Origin: Puniceicoccaceae bacterium
GTDB taxonomy: Bacteria; Verrucomicrobiota; Verrucomicrobiia; Opitutales; Coraliomargaritaceae
Length of the DNA stretch: 64,000 nucleotides
Direction: 5' to 3'
Assembly: GCA_018402305.1 (NCBI GenBank)
Contig: JAGYJE010000011.1
Coordinates: forward strand, 1 to 64,000
Positions 9,828 to 18,257 of this stretch are shown here, piece after piece. Both the position numbers and the translations under genes were made by a program. Under the pieces are notes generated by a model that saw nothing but the letters and a program-made list of their open reading frames with translations, did not search any database and was not told the DNA's origin. Every line of letters begins with the position of its first letter. Position 1 is the first letter of the stretch.

Positions 9828-10931
9828 TTAATTGTTAAACCGGAAAAGCGCCACATCGCCGTCCCTGAACTCGTATTCCTTCCCCTCAAGTCGGTATTTC
9901 CCGGCGTCGCGCGCCTTGGCCACACTGCCTGCCGCGATCAGATCGCTGTAGGCCACGACTTCGGCTTTGATGAAGCCATGCTCGAAGTCGGTGTGAATAA
10001 CGCCCGCGCACTGGGGGGCCTTCATGCCCTTTTTGAAGGTCCAGGCGCGGACTTCTTGCACCCCTGCGGTGAAGTAGGAGGCCAGACCGAGTAGATCATA
10101 GGTCGCTGAGATAAGCAGGGAAACGCCGGAGTCCTTCACCCCGAGCGAGTCGAGGTATTCGGCTGCCTCGGCCTCGTCGAAGTCGATTAGCTCGGCCTCC
10201 ACCGCTGCGGATATGATACAGGTCCCGGCCCCGTGGTGCTCGCGGGCAAATTGATCCACCTGAGCCACATACGCATTGCCGGAGGGGTCCGCCAGGTCGC
10301 TTTCAGCCACGTTACAGGCGTAGAGCACGCGCTTCGCCGAAAGCAGGCAAAGGCGTTTCAGCACGGCGTGCTCGTCTTCATTCATGCTCAGGGTGATGGC
10401 TGGTTTGTTCGCGTCGAGGTGCGGTTGCAGGCGCTCGATCAGCGCTAGATTTTCGGCGGCCTCCTTATCGCCGCCGCGGGCCTTCTTCACCAGTTTCTCC
10501 TTTTGCGTCTCCAGTGAGGTGATGTCGGAGAGGATCAGCTCGGTATTGATGATCTCGATGTCGCGAATCGGATCGATTGAGCCCATGTTGTGGATAATGT
10601 CGTCGTCATCGAAGCAGCGCACGACGTGCACGATGGCGTCCACCTCACGAATGTTCGCGAGAAATTTATTGCCCAGCCCTTCCCCCTTACTGGCACCGGC
10701 CACGAGCCCGGCGATATCGACAAACTCAATGGCGGCAGGAATGACCTTGTCCGTCTTGGCAATTTCGCGTAGAGGCTCGAGGCGCGGGTCCGGCACCTGG
10801 ACCACACCCACGTTTGGATCGATCGTGCAAAACGGATAGTTTGCCGACTCAGCCTTGCGCGTGCGCGTAAGGGCGTTGAACAGTGTACTTTTGCCCACAT
10901 TGGGGAGACCTACGATACCAGCTTGAAGCAT
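9828..10931 (-). CDS. ychF: Redox-regulated ATPase YchF (Obg-family)
   Basis: A 367-residue P-loop protein, the usual YchF length. The Walker A motif GLPNVGKS is at residues 7-14, followed by DIAGLVAGASKGEGLGNKFL and the NMNEDE-type specificity motif region (LSMNEDEHA). The C-terminal TGS-like domain ends ...EFRDGDVALFRFNN. YchF binds ATP rather than GTP and associates with ribosomes. The ATG at 10931 begins the canonical MLQAGIVGLPN; an upstream in-frame start would add 40 unrelated residues. Confidence 0.95.
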   Translation of the reverse strand: MLQAGIVGLPNVGKSTLFNALTRTRKAESANYPFCTIDPNVGVVQVPDPRLEPLREIAKTDKVIPAAIEFVDIAGLVAGASKGEGLGNKFLANIREVDAIVHVVRCFDDDDIIHNMGSIDPIRDIEIINTELILSDITSLETQKEKLVKKARGGDKEAAENLALIERLQPHLDANKPAITLSMNEDEHAVLKRLCLLSAKRVLYACNVAESDLADPSGNAYVAQVDQFAREHHGAGTCIISAAVEAELIDFDEAEAAEYLDSLGVKDSGVSLLISATYDLLGLASYFTAGVQEVRAWTFKKGMKAPQCAGVIHTDFEHGFIKAEVVAYSDLIAAGSVAKARDAGKYRLEGKEYEFRDGDVALFRFNN

Positions 10932-11134
10932 AAGCGCGCAAAGATGCCCCCCGCAGTCTTGAGTGCAATTAAAAACAAAAGGTCGTCGACCTCGTGGCGG
11001 ATCAGCGATGGCCGGGTGGCTCCGGTCGTCGACCCCGCCCAGCGCCCGCAAAGGCGCCTCGAAGGGTTGCGCTTTCCAGATCCAATGGCTTGCTCTCAGG
11101 GGTTCGAATGTGTTTTAGTGCCTAGAATCCTGCC

Positions 11135-12595
11135 ATGAAGCTATCAGAGCCAACCTGCCCCCCCGGGAATCAATCCCTCGCCAACCGTGCCTTGAAACGG
11201 AAGCTGCCGGGACGTCTCCTGGAGGACGAGCCGAACCGCTTCCGCGCCTCTTTGGATAATTTGCGTCTTTCGTTTCTGCCCGAAGCCGTCATCCGCGTTC
11301 GGGAGGCCGCCGATGTGGCAACGGTTTTGCAGCTGGCGAACCGCTACGGGATCCCCGTCACTTCCCGCGGGGCAGGTAGCTCGGCCACGGGGTCGGCCGT
11401 CCCGATTAAGGGGGGCTGGGTGCTGGATCTCTCGGCCCTGAACACCGTCAAGATCGATCCGGTCGCGCGCATTGCCACGGTCGGTGCAGGCGTCGTTACG
11501 GCGGATCTCCAAGCGCAAGTCGAGGCACAGGGGCTCTTTTTCCCGCCGGATCCCTCCTCCAAAAAATACTCTACAATCGGGGGCAATATCGCCTGCAATG
11601 CCGGCGGCATGCGCTGCGTCAAATACGGCGTCACCCGCGATTACGTGCTCGGCCTGGAGGGATTCCTGGTGGACGGTAGCGCCTTCCAGTTTGGGCTCCC
11701 GCTCAAGAAATACGTCTCCGGGCTGAACCTGCGCGACCTTCTGATCGGCTCGGAGGGCACCTTGGGCGTCATCACCTCGGCGAACTTGAAGCTGATCCCC
11801 AAACCGGAAAAGCGTTGGACGGGGATGTTTGCCTTTAAGACCGAAGCCAGCGCCCTCAAAACTGTGGTCGCGCTCTTTAAGGCGGGCTTCAGCCCCTCCA
11901 TCCTTGAATTTCTCGACCGGCAGTCCGTCGCTTGTGCCGAGCAGTATACCGGCAGCGCGATCTTTCCGGGCCGAGCCCGGAGTGCTATTTTGTTGATTGA
12001 GCTCGACGGGCGGGCCGCTGAGGTTCGCGAGCAGCGCAAGAGCCTGCTTGCATTCATGGAAGATCGGACGATCGGCCAACGGGAGGCCCGCACCGAAGCA
12101 CAGGCAGAAAAATTCTGGCAGGTGCGGCGCACCTGTTCCCAATCGATGTTTTCCCTGGCGGACACCAAACTGAACGAAGACATCGTCGTCCCGCTCGAAA
12201 AGCAAGCCGAGCTAATCCGCTACACCCTCGACCTAAAGAAGGAGATTGGCCTCGCAACGCCCACCTTCGGACATGCTGGCGACGGAAACCTGCACGTCCA
12301 CATTATGTACAACCGTGCCAGTAAGTCCGAAGCAAAAAAGGCCAAGGCGGGCATCCATCAGCTGATGCGGAAGGTCGTCGATCTCGGCGGGGTTATCACC
12401 GGAGAGCATGGCATCGGGTTGGCCAAGGCCCCCTTCCTCTCCATGCAGCACAGTACCTCCGAAATTGCGGCCATGCAGGCAGTCAAAAATGCGCTCGACC
12501 CATTAGGCATTCTCAACCCCGGTAAAATATTTGATGCTTTCGAAGTTTGGGATCACGAACCAGTTGACGTTTGTCTGCCGTGGGATCATCGTTAA
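11135..12595 (+). CDS. FAD-binding oxidase, GlcD/D-lactate dehydrogenase type
   Basis: 486 residues. The N-terminal FAD-binding PCMH domain contains TSRGAGSSATGSAVP (about 75-89) and GGNIACNAGGMRCVKYGVT (about 149-167). The C-terminal FAD-oxidase domain has the metal/substrate motif FGHAGDGNLHVH and GEHGIGLAKAPFL near the end. This architecture belongs to flavoenzymes oxidising 2-hydroxy acids such as glycolate or D-lactate. No glcE/glcF or iron-sulfur partner gene is nearby, so the substrate stays open. The gap 10932-11134 upstream holds a GTCGTCGAC-repeat stretch but no gene. Confidence 0.85.
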   Translation: MKLSEPTCPPGNQSLANRALKRKLPGRLLEDEPNRFRASLDNLRLSFLPEAVIRVREAADVATVLQLANRYGIPVTSRGAGSSATGSAVPIKGGWVLDLSALNTVKIDPVARIATVGAGVVTADLQAQVEAQGLFFPPDPSSKKYSTIGGNIACNAGGMRCVKYGVTRDYVLGLEGFLVDGSAFQFGLPLKKYVSGLNLRDLLIGSEGTLGVITSANLKLIPKPEKRWTGMFAFKTEASALKTVVALFKAGFSPSILEFLDRQSVACAEQYTGSAIFPGRARSAILLIELDGRAAEVREQRKSLLAFMEDRTIGQREARTEAQAEKFWQVRRTCSQSMFSLADTKLNEDIVVPLEKQAELIRYTLDLKKEIGLATPTFGHAGDGNLHVHIMYNRASKSEAKKAKAGIHQLMRKVVDLGGVITGEHGIGLAKAPFLSMQHSTSEIAAMQAVKNALDPLGILNPGKIFDAFEVWDHEPVDVCLPWDHR

Positions 12596-12703
12596 CTCGT
12601 GAGTGAAGAACTCCGTATCTAGACTAGGCCACGGCCTAAATACCTGAAAATGTAAGTTGACAGTCGGAGAAAAACCAGTGGACTCCGACTCTTCTTTTGG
12701 TAT

Positions 12704-12781
12704 CGGGGCGTAGCGCAGCCTGGCTAGCGCATCTGCTTTGGGAGCAGAGGGTCGGGGGTTCGAATCCCTCCGCCCCGACCA
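12704..12781 (+). tRNA. tRNA-Pro (anticodon TGG)
   Basis: A 78-base cloverleaf with encoded CCA end. The acceptor CGGGGCG pairs with CGCCCCG. The D arm is AGCGCAGCCTGGCTAGCGC. The anticodon stem TCTGC/GCAGA frames the loop TTTGGGA, giving TGG. The T arm is GGGGGTTCGAATCCCTC. A TTGACA box at 12657-12662 is a plausible -35 element. A Rho-independent terminator follows at once. Confidence 0.95.
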
Positions 12782-12785
12782 AGAA

Positions 12786-12812
12786 AACCTCCGCGAAAGC
12801 GGAGGTTTTTTT
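12786..12812 (+). terminator. Rho-independent terminator of tRNA-Pro(TGG)
   Basis: AACCTCCGC-GAAA-GCGGAGGTT followed by a run of T: a 9-bp GC-rich stem with a GNRA-type loop, four bases after the tRNA CCA. Confidence 0.9.
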
Positions 12813-12931
12813 GTCTGGAGGGGCGGAGGGATTCGAAATAAGCTGCGTAGCAGCGATGCGACGTAGTCGCACCTTCAGGGTTCGACGAGCGAAGCGAGAT
12901 GGCGCAGCAATCCCTCCGCCCCGACCAAAAA

Positions 12932-12958
12932 AACCTCCGCGACAGCGGAGGTTTTTTT
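12932..12958 (+). terminator. Second copy of the tRNA-Pro terminator
   Basis: AACCTCCGC-GACA-GCGGAGGTT followed by seven T. It is identical to the first terminator except for one loop base and lies 146 bases downstream within the repeat array. Confidence 0.85.
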
Positions 12959-13120
12959 GTCTGGAGGGTCGGAGGGATTGGAAATGAGCTGCGTAGCAGC
13001 GATGCGACGTAGTCGCACCCTCAGGGTTCGACGAGCGAAGCGAGATGGCGCAGCAATCCCTCCGCCCCGACCAAAACGGGTCGCCCTCCCAAACGGGGTC
13101 TCCTGCCTTATCGGTAACCG

Positions 13121-13402
13121 CTACGAGAACCGTGCGATTTCAGCGGCGATGCGTTCGGCCGCTCCCGGCTCGGTGCGAATGAAGAGTTCCTGCAGGCCCT
13201 TGCCGCTCTGAGTGGCGGCCTTGATTCCTGCGCTCTCGATGCGCTGCACCTTGACCGCGCCGGTGCGGCTGTTTTGTCCTAACGATTTACCTCCGTAGGA
13301 GTGACCAATGATCACGCCAATTACCCCGTCAATCGCTTCAATTTGCTCGATGGTCCGTTTGCACTCTTTTGAGGTGCTTTGATGGCGTCCGCGGGAGGGC
13401 AT
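13121..13402 (-). CDS. Small conserved protein, possibly DUF2103-like
   Basis: 93 residues, basic N-terminus (MPSRGRHQSTSKEC), then a compact alpha/beta pattern with IDGVIGVIIGHSYGGKSLG (about 24-42) and GKGLQELFIRT (about 67-77). The second motif resembles the C-terminal QEVFI strand of the small DUF2103 predicted metal-binding family. That match is from memory and weak. There is no signal peptide. Start: the first ATG. It is followed on the plus-strand side by the tRNA-derived repeats and preceded by the DUF2334 gene with a 37-base gap. Confidence 0.55.
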   Translation of the reverse strand: MPSRGRHQSTSKECKRTIEQIEAIDGVIGVIIGHSYGGKSLGQNSRTGAVKVQRIESAGIKAATQSGKGLQELFIRTEPGAAERIAAEIARFS

Positions 13403-13439
13403 GCTTCGACTACGAGGCTTAGATATTTCAGGAACGAGC

Positions 13440-14156
13440 CTATTCGGCGGAACTGCGGGAGATCAAGGAATCGTAGGCAATAAAATTGCGCGCGCTGCGG
13501 ATTTGCGCCTCCAACTGATCCTGTAGGCGGAGTTGGAAGTCGTCAGGATGGATGGATATGCGTAGGGGGTTGTGTCTTTTTTCTGCGGAGCGGGCCTGCC
13601 AGCGGTTCCATTTCCGGAGGCTCACGGCACGAAAAGCAGTGTCCGCCTCGTAGCCGGTGAGCGGGAGTCTTCGCATCACGTAGCGGCCGAATGCATCACG
13701 CTGAAGCAAGCCGGAAGTGGTCTCGATCTGCGCGAAGGGCAGCTTGGCGAGGTGTTTTGCAGTGATCCCGCCCAGCGCCCATGCGGGCGGCACGTAAAGT
13801 GTGGGCTCTGGCAAGCCTTGTTTCAGAAACCAGTGATGGCTCTGCTGCATAAGCTTTAGGATACCTGCTGAGTCCAGGGCGAGGTGCTCTGCAACCTTGC
13901 GGGAGATGAGGGCGGCGTGGAGTCGATGCCACGGGCGTCGGGGTTCGGTCTGGTGGCACCATCCGTGGGCGGCGAGCGGGTGCCCCACCTCGGCCAGGCG
14001 GCGCAGTTGGTCAATGCCCGCAGACGACCAAGCTTTGTTGGGTACGACGAGGAGCGTCACCGGTGGGATGGACTGTTGCTGCAGCCATTTTAGGATGGCG
14101 TGGACCCGATCCATGGTCTCAGGCATGAGGTCGTGGATGGAGACCAGAGCCCTCAT
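13440..14156 (-). CDS. DUF2334 polysaccharide-deacetylase-like protein
   Basis: 238 residues. The N-terminus RALVSIHDLMPETMDRV carries the His-Asp pair of the NodB/DUF2334 deacetylase fold. GHPLAAHGWCHQ (about 68-79) is the second metal-binding segment, and ISIHPDDF (about 203-210) is the late His motif. Such enzymes remove acetyl groups from cell-surface sugars. The ATG at 14156 overlaps the stop of the sulfotransferase-glycosyltransferase gene by 4 bases (ATGA), so I reject an earlier in-frame start at 14192. It forms an operon with that gene and gtrA, pointing to glycan or glycolipid modification. Confidence 0.8.
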   Translation of the reverse strand: MRALVSIHDLMPETMDRVHAILKWLQQQSIPPVTLLVVPNKAWSSAGIDQLRRLAEVGHPLAAHGWCHQTEPRRPWHRLHAALISRKVAEHLALDSAGILKLMQQSHHWFLKQGLPEPTLYVPPAWALGGITAKHLAKLPFAQIETTSGLLQRDAFGRYVMRRLPLTGYEADTAFRAVSLRKWNRWQARSAEKRHNPLRISIHPDDFQLRLQDQLEAQIRSARNFIAYDSLISRSSAE

Positions 14157-16480
14157 TTGCTTTTGTCGAAGCGATGCAATACGTCGACCCATTGGTCGAT
14201 GGTTGCTTTATTGAGCTCTTCTGCGGCCTGGCGCGCCGCTGCGGCCTTAGTTTGCCATGCTTCGGGAGGTAACAGAATAATTTCGCTGAGAGCGTCCCCC
14301 AAAGTTTGGGTGGATTCCAATTTGAAAAGCCCCTCGCGCAGGAGAGGCCAGTCGTGGATGCCGGCATTGGCTGATACGAGGGCCGGCCGACCGCGCGCCA
14401 TGGCCTCAAGTGCCACCGAGCCGAAGGTTTCCAGTTTGGAGGGGAGGAGCAGTAGCGATGATTCGTCGATTAAATCAAGCAGGGCGTTTCGACTTAGCCA
14501 GCCGGGGAACTCAATGTTAGGCGCGTTGGCCGCACTGCCTTCAAGCTGTTTGCGGAGCGGGCCGTCGCCACCAATGACAAAATGGATATCCGGAAAACGA
14601 CGCGCGGCTTCAATGATCTGGTCGACATTCTTTTCAGCGGCGAGGCGCCCGGCAAAGCAAATCTGGCTGACCTTGCCCGGTGGAGCCTTAAGGGGCCGCT
14701 CAAGAAAAGCACGCTGGATAGGCGTCCCCATGACTTCGACGGAACTGGCGCCGAGCGCCTTCACATCGGCATGCAGCTCGGAATTATTAATGAGAACCGC
14801 ACTGCTTTGGCGACAGAGCAGGCGATTGGCGTTACGCAAAAAGCCGTTCGCAATGGCGCGGTTAAAAGGCCGCCAATAGAGTTTCGCCAGTTTTTCAAAA
14901 TCGGTATGGAAGGCGGAGATAAAGCAGGCGCCGTGTTGCTTGGCGTGGTAGAGGCCCAGCAGTCCAAAAGGGCCCGGGGTGATGGAAACCACGACAGTTG
15001 GTTGCAGTTGACGAAAGCCTCGGCGGATGCGCCAGATATTCGGTGCGACAAGTCGTTGCGACGGGTCGCCCGGCATCGGCAGGGAGAGTAGTGGCCGGCC
15101 CTTGCGGGGCTTGGGTTGGAAAATTTCAACAGCGCCCACCCTCGGAGCGAGCTGCTCAATGAGATCATGGTAATAGGCCCCCGTTCCGTTGCGCTCCGGG
15201 AGCGAGTCGGAAAAGAAGGCCACCCGTAGATCCGTGCCTTTGGTTGCCTCCAAACTCGGGCGCGCCAAGCTGGACGGGTCCGGTGGTCGTGGTGGTGAGG
15301 CAGTCATGGCATAAGTTGGGTGAATTCGACAGTCCAGGTCAAGGATTGCCGCATAAGAAACGGCCGTCTCCCGTTGAAATTCCTGGCAATCTCCCGGAAT
15401 GCTGCTGGCCTCATGCCGATGGGTGCTTTGCCCGGCGGACTCGAGCTGGTCGATGTGTGCCATCAATCGGGCGTTTGCCCAAAGGCCAACAAAGTCTGCC
15501 GCCGCAGTAAGCATCGCTTTCGGGTGGATTTTGAGGTCGTTTTGGTCGAGGACGCAGCAGCGCTTCCCGAGCGTGGGTGACTCGGCGAGCCTGGCGATCT
15601 GGCCGTAGTTGTGGCAAAAAACCCCGCGCATCAGCGTGGCGGTTTTTCCTCCGTGAGGGTCGGTGCCAAATAGCTGACGGGCCCCCTCCAGTGAGCTGAT
15701 TTGAGAGCTCAATGCCTCCAACGGGTCACGCACGCAGAGCAAAAAAGTCGCGTCGGGGTATCGCTTTGCAAGGTCAGGCACCCAAGAGCCAAAAGCGGCA
15801 TTTTTCGAAAGTAAGCGGGTATTCGCAGGAGCGGTGTAGCATTTTTTCTGAAGGCACTGATGATAAATATCAAGCAGCTCTGCGCGCCGTTTTTCCGGCA
15901 GCTGATCGAAACGGGCCAAATCGCGCAGGTCCCGAACTCCCGGAAAAGCCAGTGCGAGCAAAAAGCAGCCGCCGAATGGTAAAAGCGCCAGGTAGTCCTC
16001 CTCGGGCGCCGCTAAGTCGACCCGGTGAATCTGACTGAAATCACCGCTGGCCCAACAGATCAGCCGGTCAACCGATTTGCGCAATGGAGAACCGATCCGT
16101 GCGTCCATCCGCGCCAGGAAACGGAGTAGGCGCTTTTGGCAGACGCAGGGGGCGAGGATGGTTTCCCAGGTCGTGAATGTTGTCAGGCCCGAAGCTCGCG
16201 CAAGGGAACGATGGACAAAGGTAGTCCCGCTCCGGGGTATACCCGTAATGAAAATGGGTTGTTTTACAACCTTCCGACCGGCGGACGGATAAAGAATGGC
16301 ATCCAAAGACCAGCAAAACCAATGGACGATCTGAACAAGCAGAAATAGCGGGAAAAATACAAAGAGAAACAGAAACCGCCGCAGTGTATGAGGTGAGCTC
16401 TGGTCTTGTCCGGGCCTGAGCGCAGACCACCACCATGTCAGGTAGAGGTGAAAGCTGCGTAGGCAAGCGCTGACGACCAT
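14153..16480 (-). CDS. Sulfotransferase-glycosyltransferase (GT4) fusion protein
   Basis: 775 residues with two enzyme halves. The first (about 1-390) has a membrane helix (36-58) and FITGIPRSGTTFVHRSLA (77-94), the PAPS-binding loop of sulfotransferases, with LLCVRDPLEALSS as the second 3'-phosphate motif. The second half (about 415-775) is a retaining GT-B/GT4 glycosyltransferase: SDSLPERNGTGAYYHDLI at its start, AFHTDFEKLAKLYW in the middle, then GGDGPLRKQLEG, LPSKLETFGSVALEAMARGRPAL (the E-x7-E region). The GT4 half resembles mannosyltransferases of the MgtA type. Both halves read through without a break. The neighbours GtrA and the DUF2334 deacetylase suggest synthesis of a sulfated glycan or glycolipid. 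Confidence 0.85.
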   Translation of the reverse strand: MVVSACLRSFHLYLTWWWSALRPGQDQSSPHTLRRFLFLFVFFPLFLLVQIVHWFCWSLDAILYPSAGRKVVKQPIFITGIPRSGTTFVHRSLARASGLTTFTTWETILAPCVCQKRLLRFLARMDARIGSPLRKSVDRLICWASGDFSQIHRVDLAAPEEDYLALLPFGGCFLLALAFPGVRDLRDLARFDQLPEKRRAELLDIYHQCLQKKCYTAPANTRLLSKNAAFGSWVPDLAKRYPDATFLLCVRDPLEALSSQISSLEGARQLFGTDPHGGKTATLMRGVFCHNYGQIARLAESPTLGKRCCVLDQNDLKIHPKAMLTAAADFVGLWANARLMAHIDQLESAGQSTHRHEASSIPGDCQEFQRETAVSYAAILDLDCRIHPTYAMTASPPRPPDPSSLARPSLEATKGTDLRVAFFSDSLPERNGTGAYYHDLIEQLAPRVGAVEIFQPKPRKGRPLLSLPMPGDPSQRLVAPNIWRIRRGFRQLQPTVVVSITPGPFGLLGLYHAKQHGACFISAFHTDFEKLAKLYWRPFNRAIANGFLRNANRLLCRQSSAVLINNSELHADVKALGASSVEVMGTPIQRAFLERPLKAPPGKVSQICFAGRLAAEKNVDQIIEAARRFPDIHFVIGGDGPLRKQLEGSAANAPNIEFPGWLSRNALLDLIDESSLLLLPSKLETFGSVALEAMARGRPALVSANAGIHDWPLLREGLFKLESTQTLGDALSEIILLPPEAWQTKAAAARQAAEELNKATIDQWVDVLHRFDKSK

Positions 16481-16482
16481 AA

Positions 16483-16929
16483 TTAGCGGTCGAAGACCAT
16501 TTTATGGGAAAAGAAATAGTTGAAGCATAAACCGATAATACCGCCAATCCAGACGCCGAGAATCGGCAGGGCCGGCGAGGCGCCAATAAGCCCGCCCATT
16601 GTCTGCCCAAACTCCAGGACCAGGGCGTAGACGCCGATGTTAATGAGCCCACCCACCAAATGAACCCCGAAGTGGCGTGTTAAAGAATGCCAAAGCGCTC
16701 GACCCGTCTCGAATTGGTGGAAAGTAAAGTAGCGATTCAGGAAATAACCCACGAGCATCGAGCAAGGAAGCGAGATTAATCTGGCTGGAAGTGGATGCAG
16801 TCCCAGCGCGAGCGTCAAATAGAGAACTCCTATGTCGACCAGAGAGATCGTTGCCCCCACACAAGCGAAGCGGGCGAAGGTGGATTTATGGCTCGAGGAG
16901 CGGTGGATATGCGAAAGGAGTTTTAGCAT
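16483..16929 (-). CDS. GtrA-like membrane protein
   Basis: 148 residues with four transmembrane helices. FARFACVGATISLVDIGVLYLTL near the start, GYFLNRYFTFHQ in the middle and GLCFNYFFSHKMVF at the end match the GtrA family. These proteins are thought to move polyprenyl-linked sugars across the membrane. It ends two bases before the sulfotransferase-glycosyltransferase start, in the same operon. I prefer the ATG at 16929; a TTG at 16956 preceded by AAAGAGG is an alternative. Confidence 0.85.
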   Translation of the reverse strand: MLKLLSHIHRSSSHKSTFARFACVGATISLVDIGVLYLTLALGLHPLPARLISLPCSMLVGYFLNRYFTFHQFETGRALWHSLTRHFGVHLVGGLINIGVYALVLEFGQTMGGLIGASPALPILGVWIGGIIGLCFNYFFSHKMVFDR

Positions 16930-17041
16930 GGCCGGGTGAGGGGGACGAAAACACAAACCTCTTTGACTAACAGGAAGGCTGGGGCAAGTTTAATTACGGC
17001 TTCTGATGAGACCCACGGGAGCCAAGGTTGATGTCGGGCAC

Positions 17042-17070
17042 TTGACAATTCGGGTCAAACGGGCTTTCAT
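17042..17070 (+). promoter_or_regulatory. Sigma-70 promoter of tRNA-Pro(CGG)
   Basis: A perfect -35 box TTGACA (17042-17047), a 17-base spacer and TTTCAT (17065-17070, four of six matches to TATAAT) precede the mature tRNA by 12 bases. Confidence 0.6.
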
Positions 17071-17082
17071 GCGCGGCTTTAT

Positions 17083-17161
<79 letters not shown>

Positions 17162-17431
17162 ATTCGCTCTTCGAGCTACGCATGGCGCAGCCATGTGAAG
17201 ATTGAAAAAAGAATTTCTTAGAAGTGCCCTTAAAGAGATCCGTCTTCGTTTTTGTTAGCGGGACAGCCAATCGGCTTCAATCATTCGATTTCATTACATG
17301 AATTGTGGAATTATTTGAGCACCCCTGCGGGCGTTCAATTTACAGCGTATGCGGAGTCTTGGCATCCTCTTAGCTAAAGCGCACCTGCTTGAAACCGTTT
17401 TCTTGCAACTAACAACAAACATAGATCAAAA
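17162..17431 (+). other. Island left-end non-coding region
   Basis: About 270 bases without a convincing gene. Just after the tRNA are small hairpins (GCTC-TTC-GAGC and CATGGC-GCA-GCCATG, 17165-17190). A sigma-54-type promoter lies at 17359-17375. No integrase remnant could be seen here, although this is where one is often found. Confidence 0.6.
17359..17375 (+). promoter_or_regulatory. Candidate sigma-54 (-24/-12) promoter
   Basis: TTGGCATCCTCTTAGCT has GG and GC dinucleotides exactly ten bases apart. It matches the TTGGCA half of the consensus fully and TTGCW with one mismatch. A transcript would start near 17387, 45 bases before the porin-like start codon. Sigma-54 control would suit nitrogen-regulated genes. 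No enhancer-binding activator gene is in the window. Confidence 0.5.
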
Positions 17432-18214
17432 ATGAAAATAAAAAATATATTAAGCGCGGGAGCAGTTTGCTCCGCTCTCCTACTGGGTGCCCACGCACAA
17501 GCTGCCAACGAGAACATCTCTGCATCGGTCTCTTTCGATTATAATTCACACTTCATGTCTTATGGATTGAACGTTTGGGGTGCGAACACAGAGGATATAG
17601 GTGATGAATTCCTCTTTCAACCATCGGCTAATGTGGATATCACCTTAAACGAAAACTCGGGACTTTATTTCGGGATTTGGGCGGACGTAAACTCTCTGGC
17701 GGATGCCAATATTGGCAGCAATGTTCAGGAGGTTGATGTGTGGCTGGGTTATTATATAACCATGGGCGATTTTACTTTTGATCTCGCTTATCAAGCTTGG
17801 ATGTATGCCAGTGAAAATGAGGGTATCGTTGATTTCACAGTGTCTTATGATACGATGTTCGCGCCCTACATTAGGTTTCACAATCGGATCGAAGTGGTTG
17901 GTAATCAGGAGAAAGGAACGATGATCGAGGTCGGCGGCACCCTTTACGAATACACGGTCGAAGATACTGAACTGAGCTTCAGCTTCCCTATTGGATTGGG
18001 CTTTAGTTTGGATGACTATCATGTTGCTGGAGAAGATGGTTATGCTTACAGTTTCATTGGTGCGAGCTTCAGCTATCCCCTGCCGATCTCCGATGCCTAC
18101 GGGGCGTGGGATTTCCATGGAGGGCTTACCTACTATGATACCGATAAAAGCGCCACTGGTAACGCTGAGAGTGGTTACCTGACGGCAAATCTTGGATTTG
18201 GTGTCAGCTTCTAA
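17432..18214 (+). CDS. Putative outer-membrane beta-barrel (porin-like) protein
   Basis: 260 residues with a signal peptide (MKIKNILSAGAVCSALLLG, cleavage after about AQA at 24). The rest alternates hydrophobic and polar residues with many aromatic Tyr/Trp/Phe and ends in GFGVSF. A terminal Phe is typical for BAM-inserted beta barrels. It is the first gene of the urea/formamide island; in Methylophilus a porin (FmdC) is likewise part of the amide-uptake cluster, so outer-membrane passage of urea or amides is a reasonable inference. No close family recognised; it could resemble the TIGR02001-type proteins. A terminator follows. Confidence 0.65.
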   Translation: MKIKNILSAGAVCSALLLGAHAQAANENISASVSFDYNSHFMSYGLNVWGANTEDIGDEFLFQPSANVDITLNENSGLYFGIWADVNSLADANIGSNVQEVDVWLGYYITMGDFTFDLAYQAWMYASENEGIVDFTVSYDTMFAPYIRFHNRIEVVGNQEKGTMIEVGGTLYEYTVEDTELSFSFPIGLGFSLDDYHVAGEDGYAYSFIGASFSYPLPISDAYGAWDFHGGLTYYDTDKSATGNAESGYLTANLGFGVSF

Positions 18215-18226
18215 ACGGGCCCTTCC

Positions 18227-18257
18227 AATCCCAGCTCTTTTATGAAGAGCTGGGATT
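18227..18257 (+). terminator. Strong hairpin terminator/attenuator between porin and ureA
   Basis: A perfect 13-bp stem AATCCCAGCTCTT / AAGAGCTGGGATT with a 5-base loop, followed by TTC. It ends 19 bases before the ureA start. Urease therefore either depends on read-through or has a promoter within the porin 3' end. The short T tail favours partial termination. Confidence 0.75.

Larger units (their letters stand above)
12763..13073 (+). repeat. Two 146-bp units built from the tRNA-Pro 3' end and terminator
   Basis: The tRNA 3' end AATCCCTCCGCCCCGACCA occurs at 12763 and again at 12909 and 13055, exactly 146 bases apart each time. Each unit opens with an inverted copy of that end (GGAGGGATT just after the terminator) and carries two small hairpins (GCTGCGTAGCAGC and GCGACGTAGTCGC). 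It then has CGAGCGAAGCGAG and closes with the tRNA end. The terminator is duplicated too (12786 and 12932); the second unit lacks it. The stretch 12813-13120 has no gene. The copies lack D and anticodon arms, so they are not functional tRNAs. Confidence 0.9.

Noticed and set aside
10981-11060. GTCGTCGACC direct repeats before the FAD oxidase as another REP
   Set aside because: They share the GTCGAC core with the 5.5-kb array but lack the GTAG tetranucleotide and a clear hairpin.
12909-13073. Possible additional tRNA-Pro(TGG) genes
   Set aside because: The copies of the tRNA 3' end are preceded by palindromic repeat sequence and not by D and anticodon arms.
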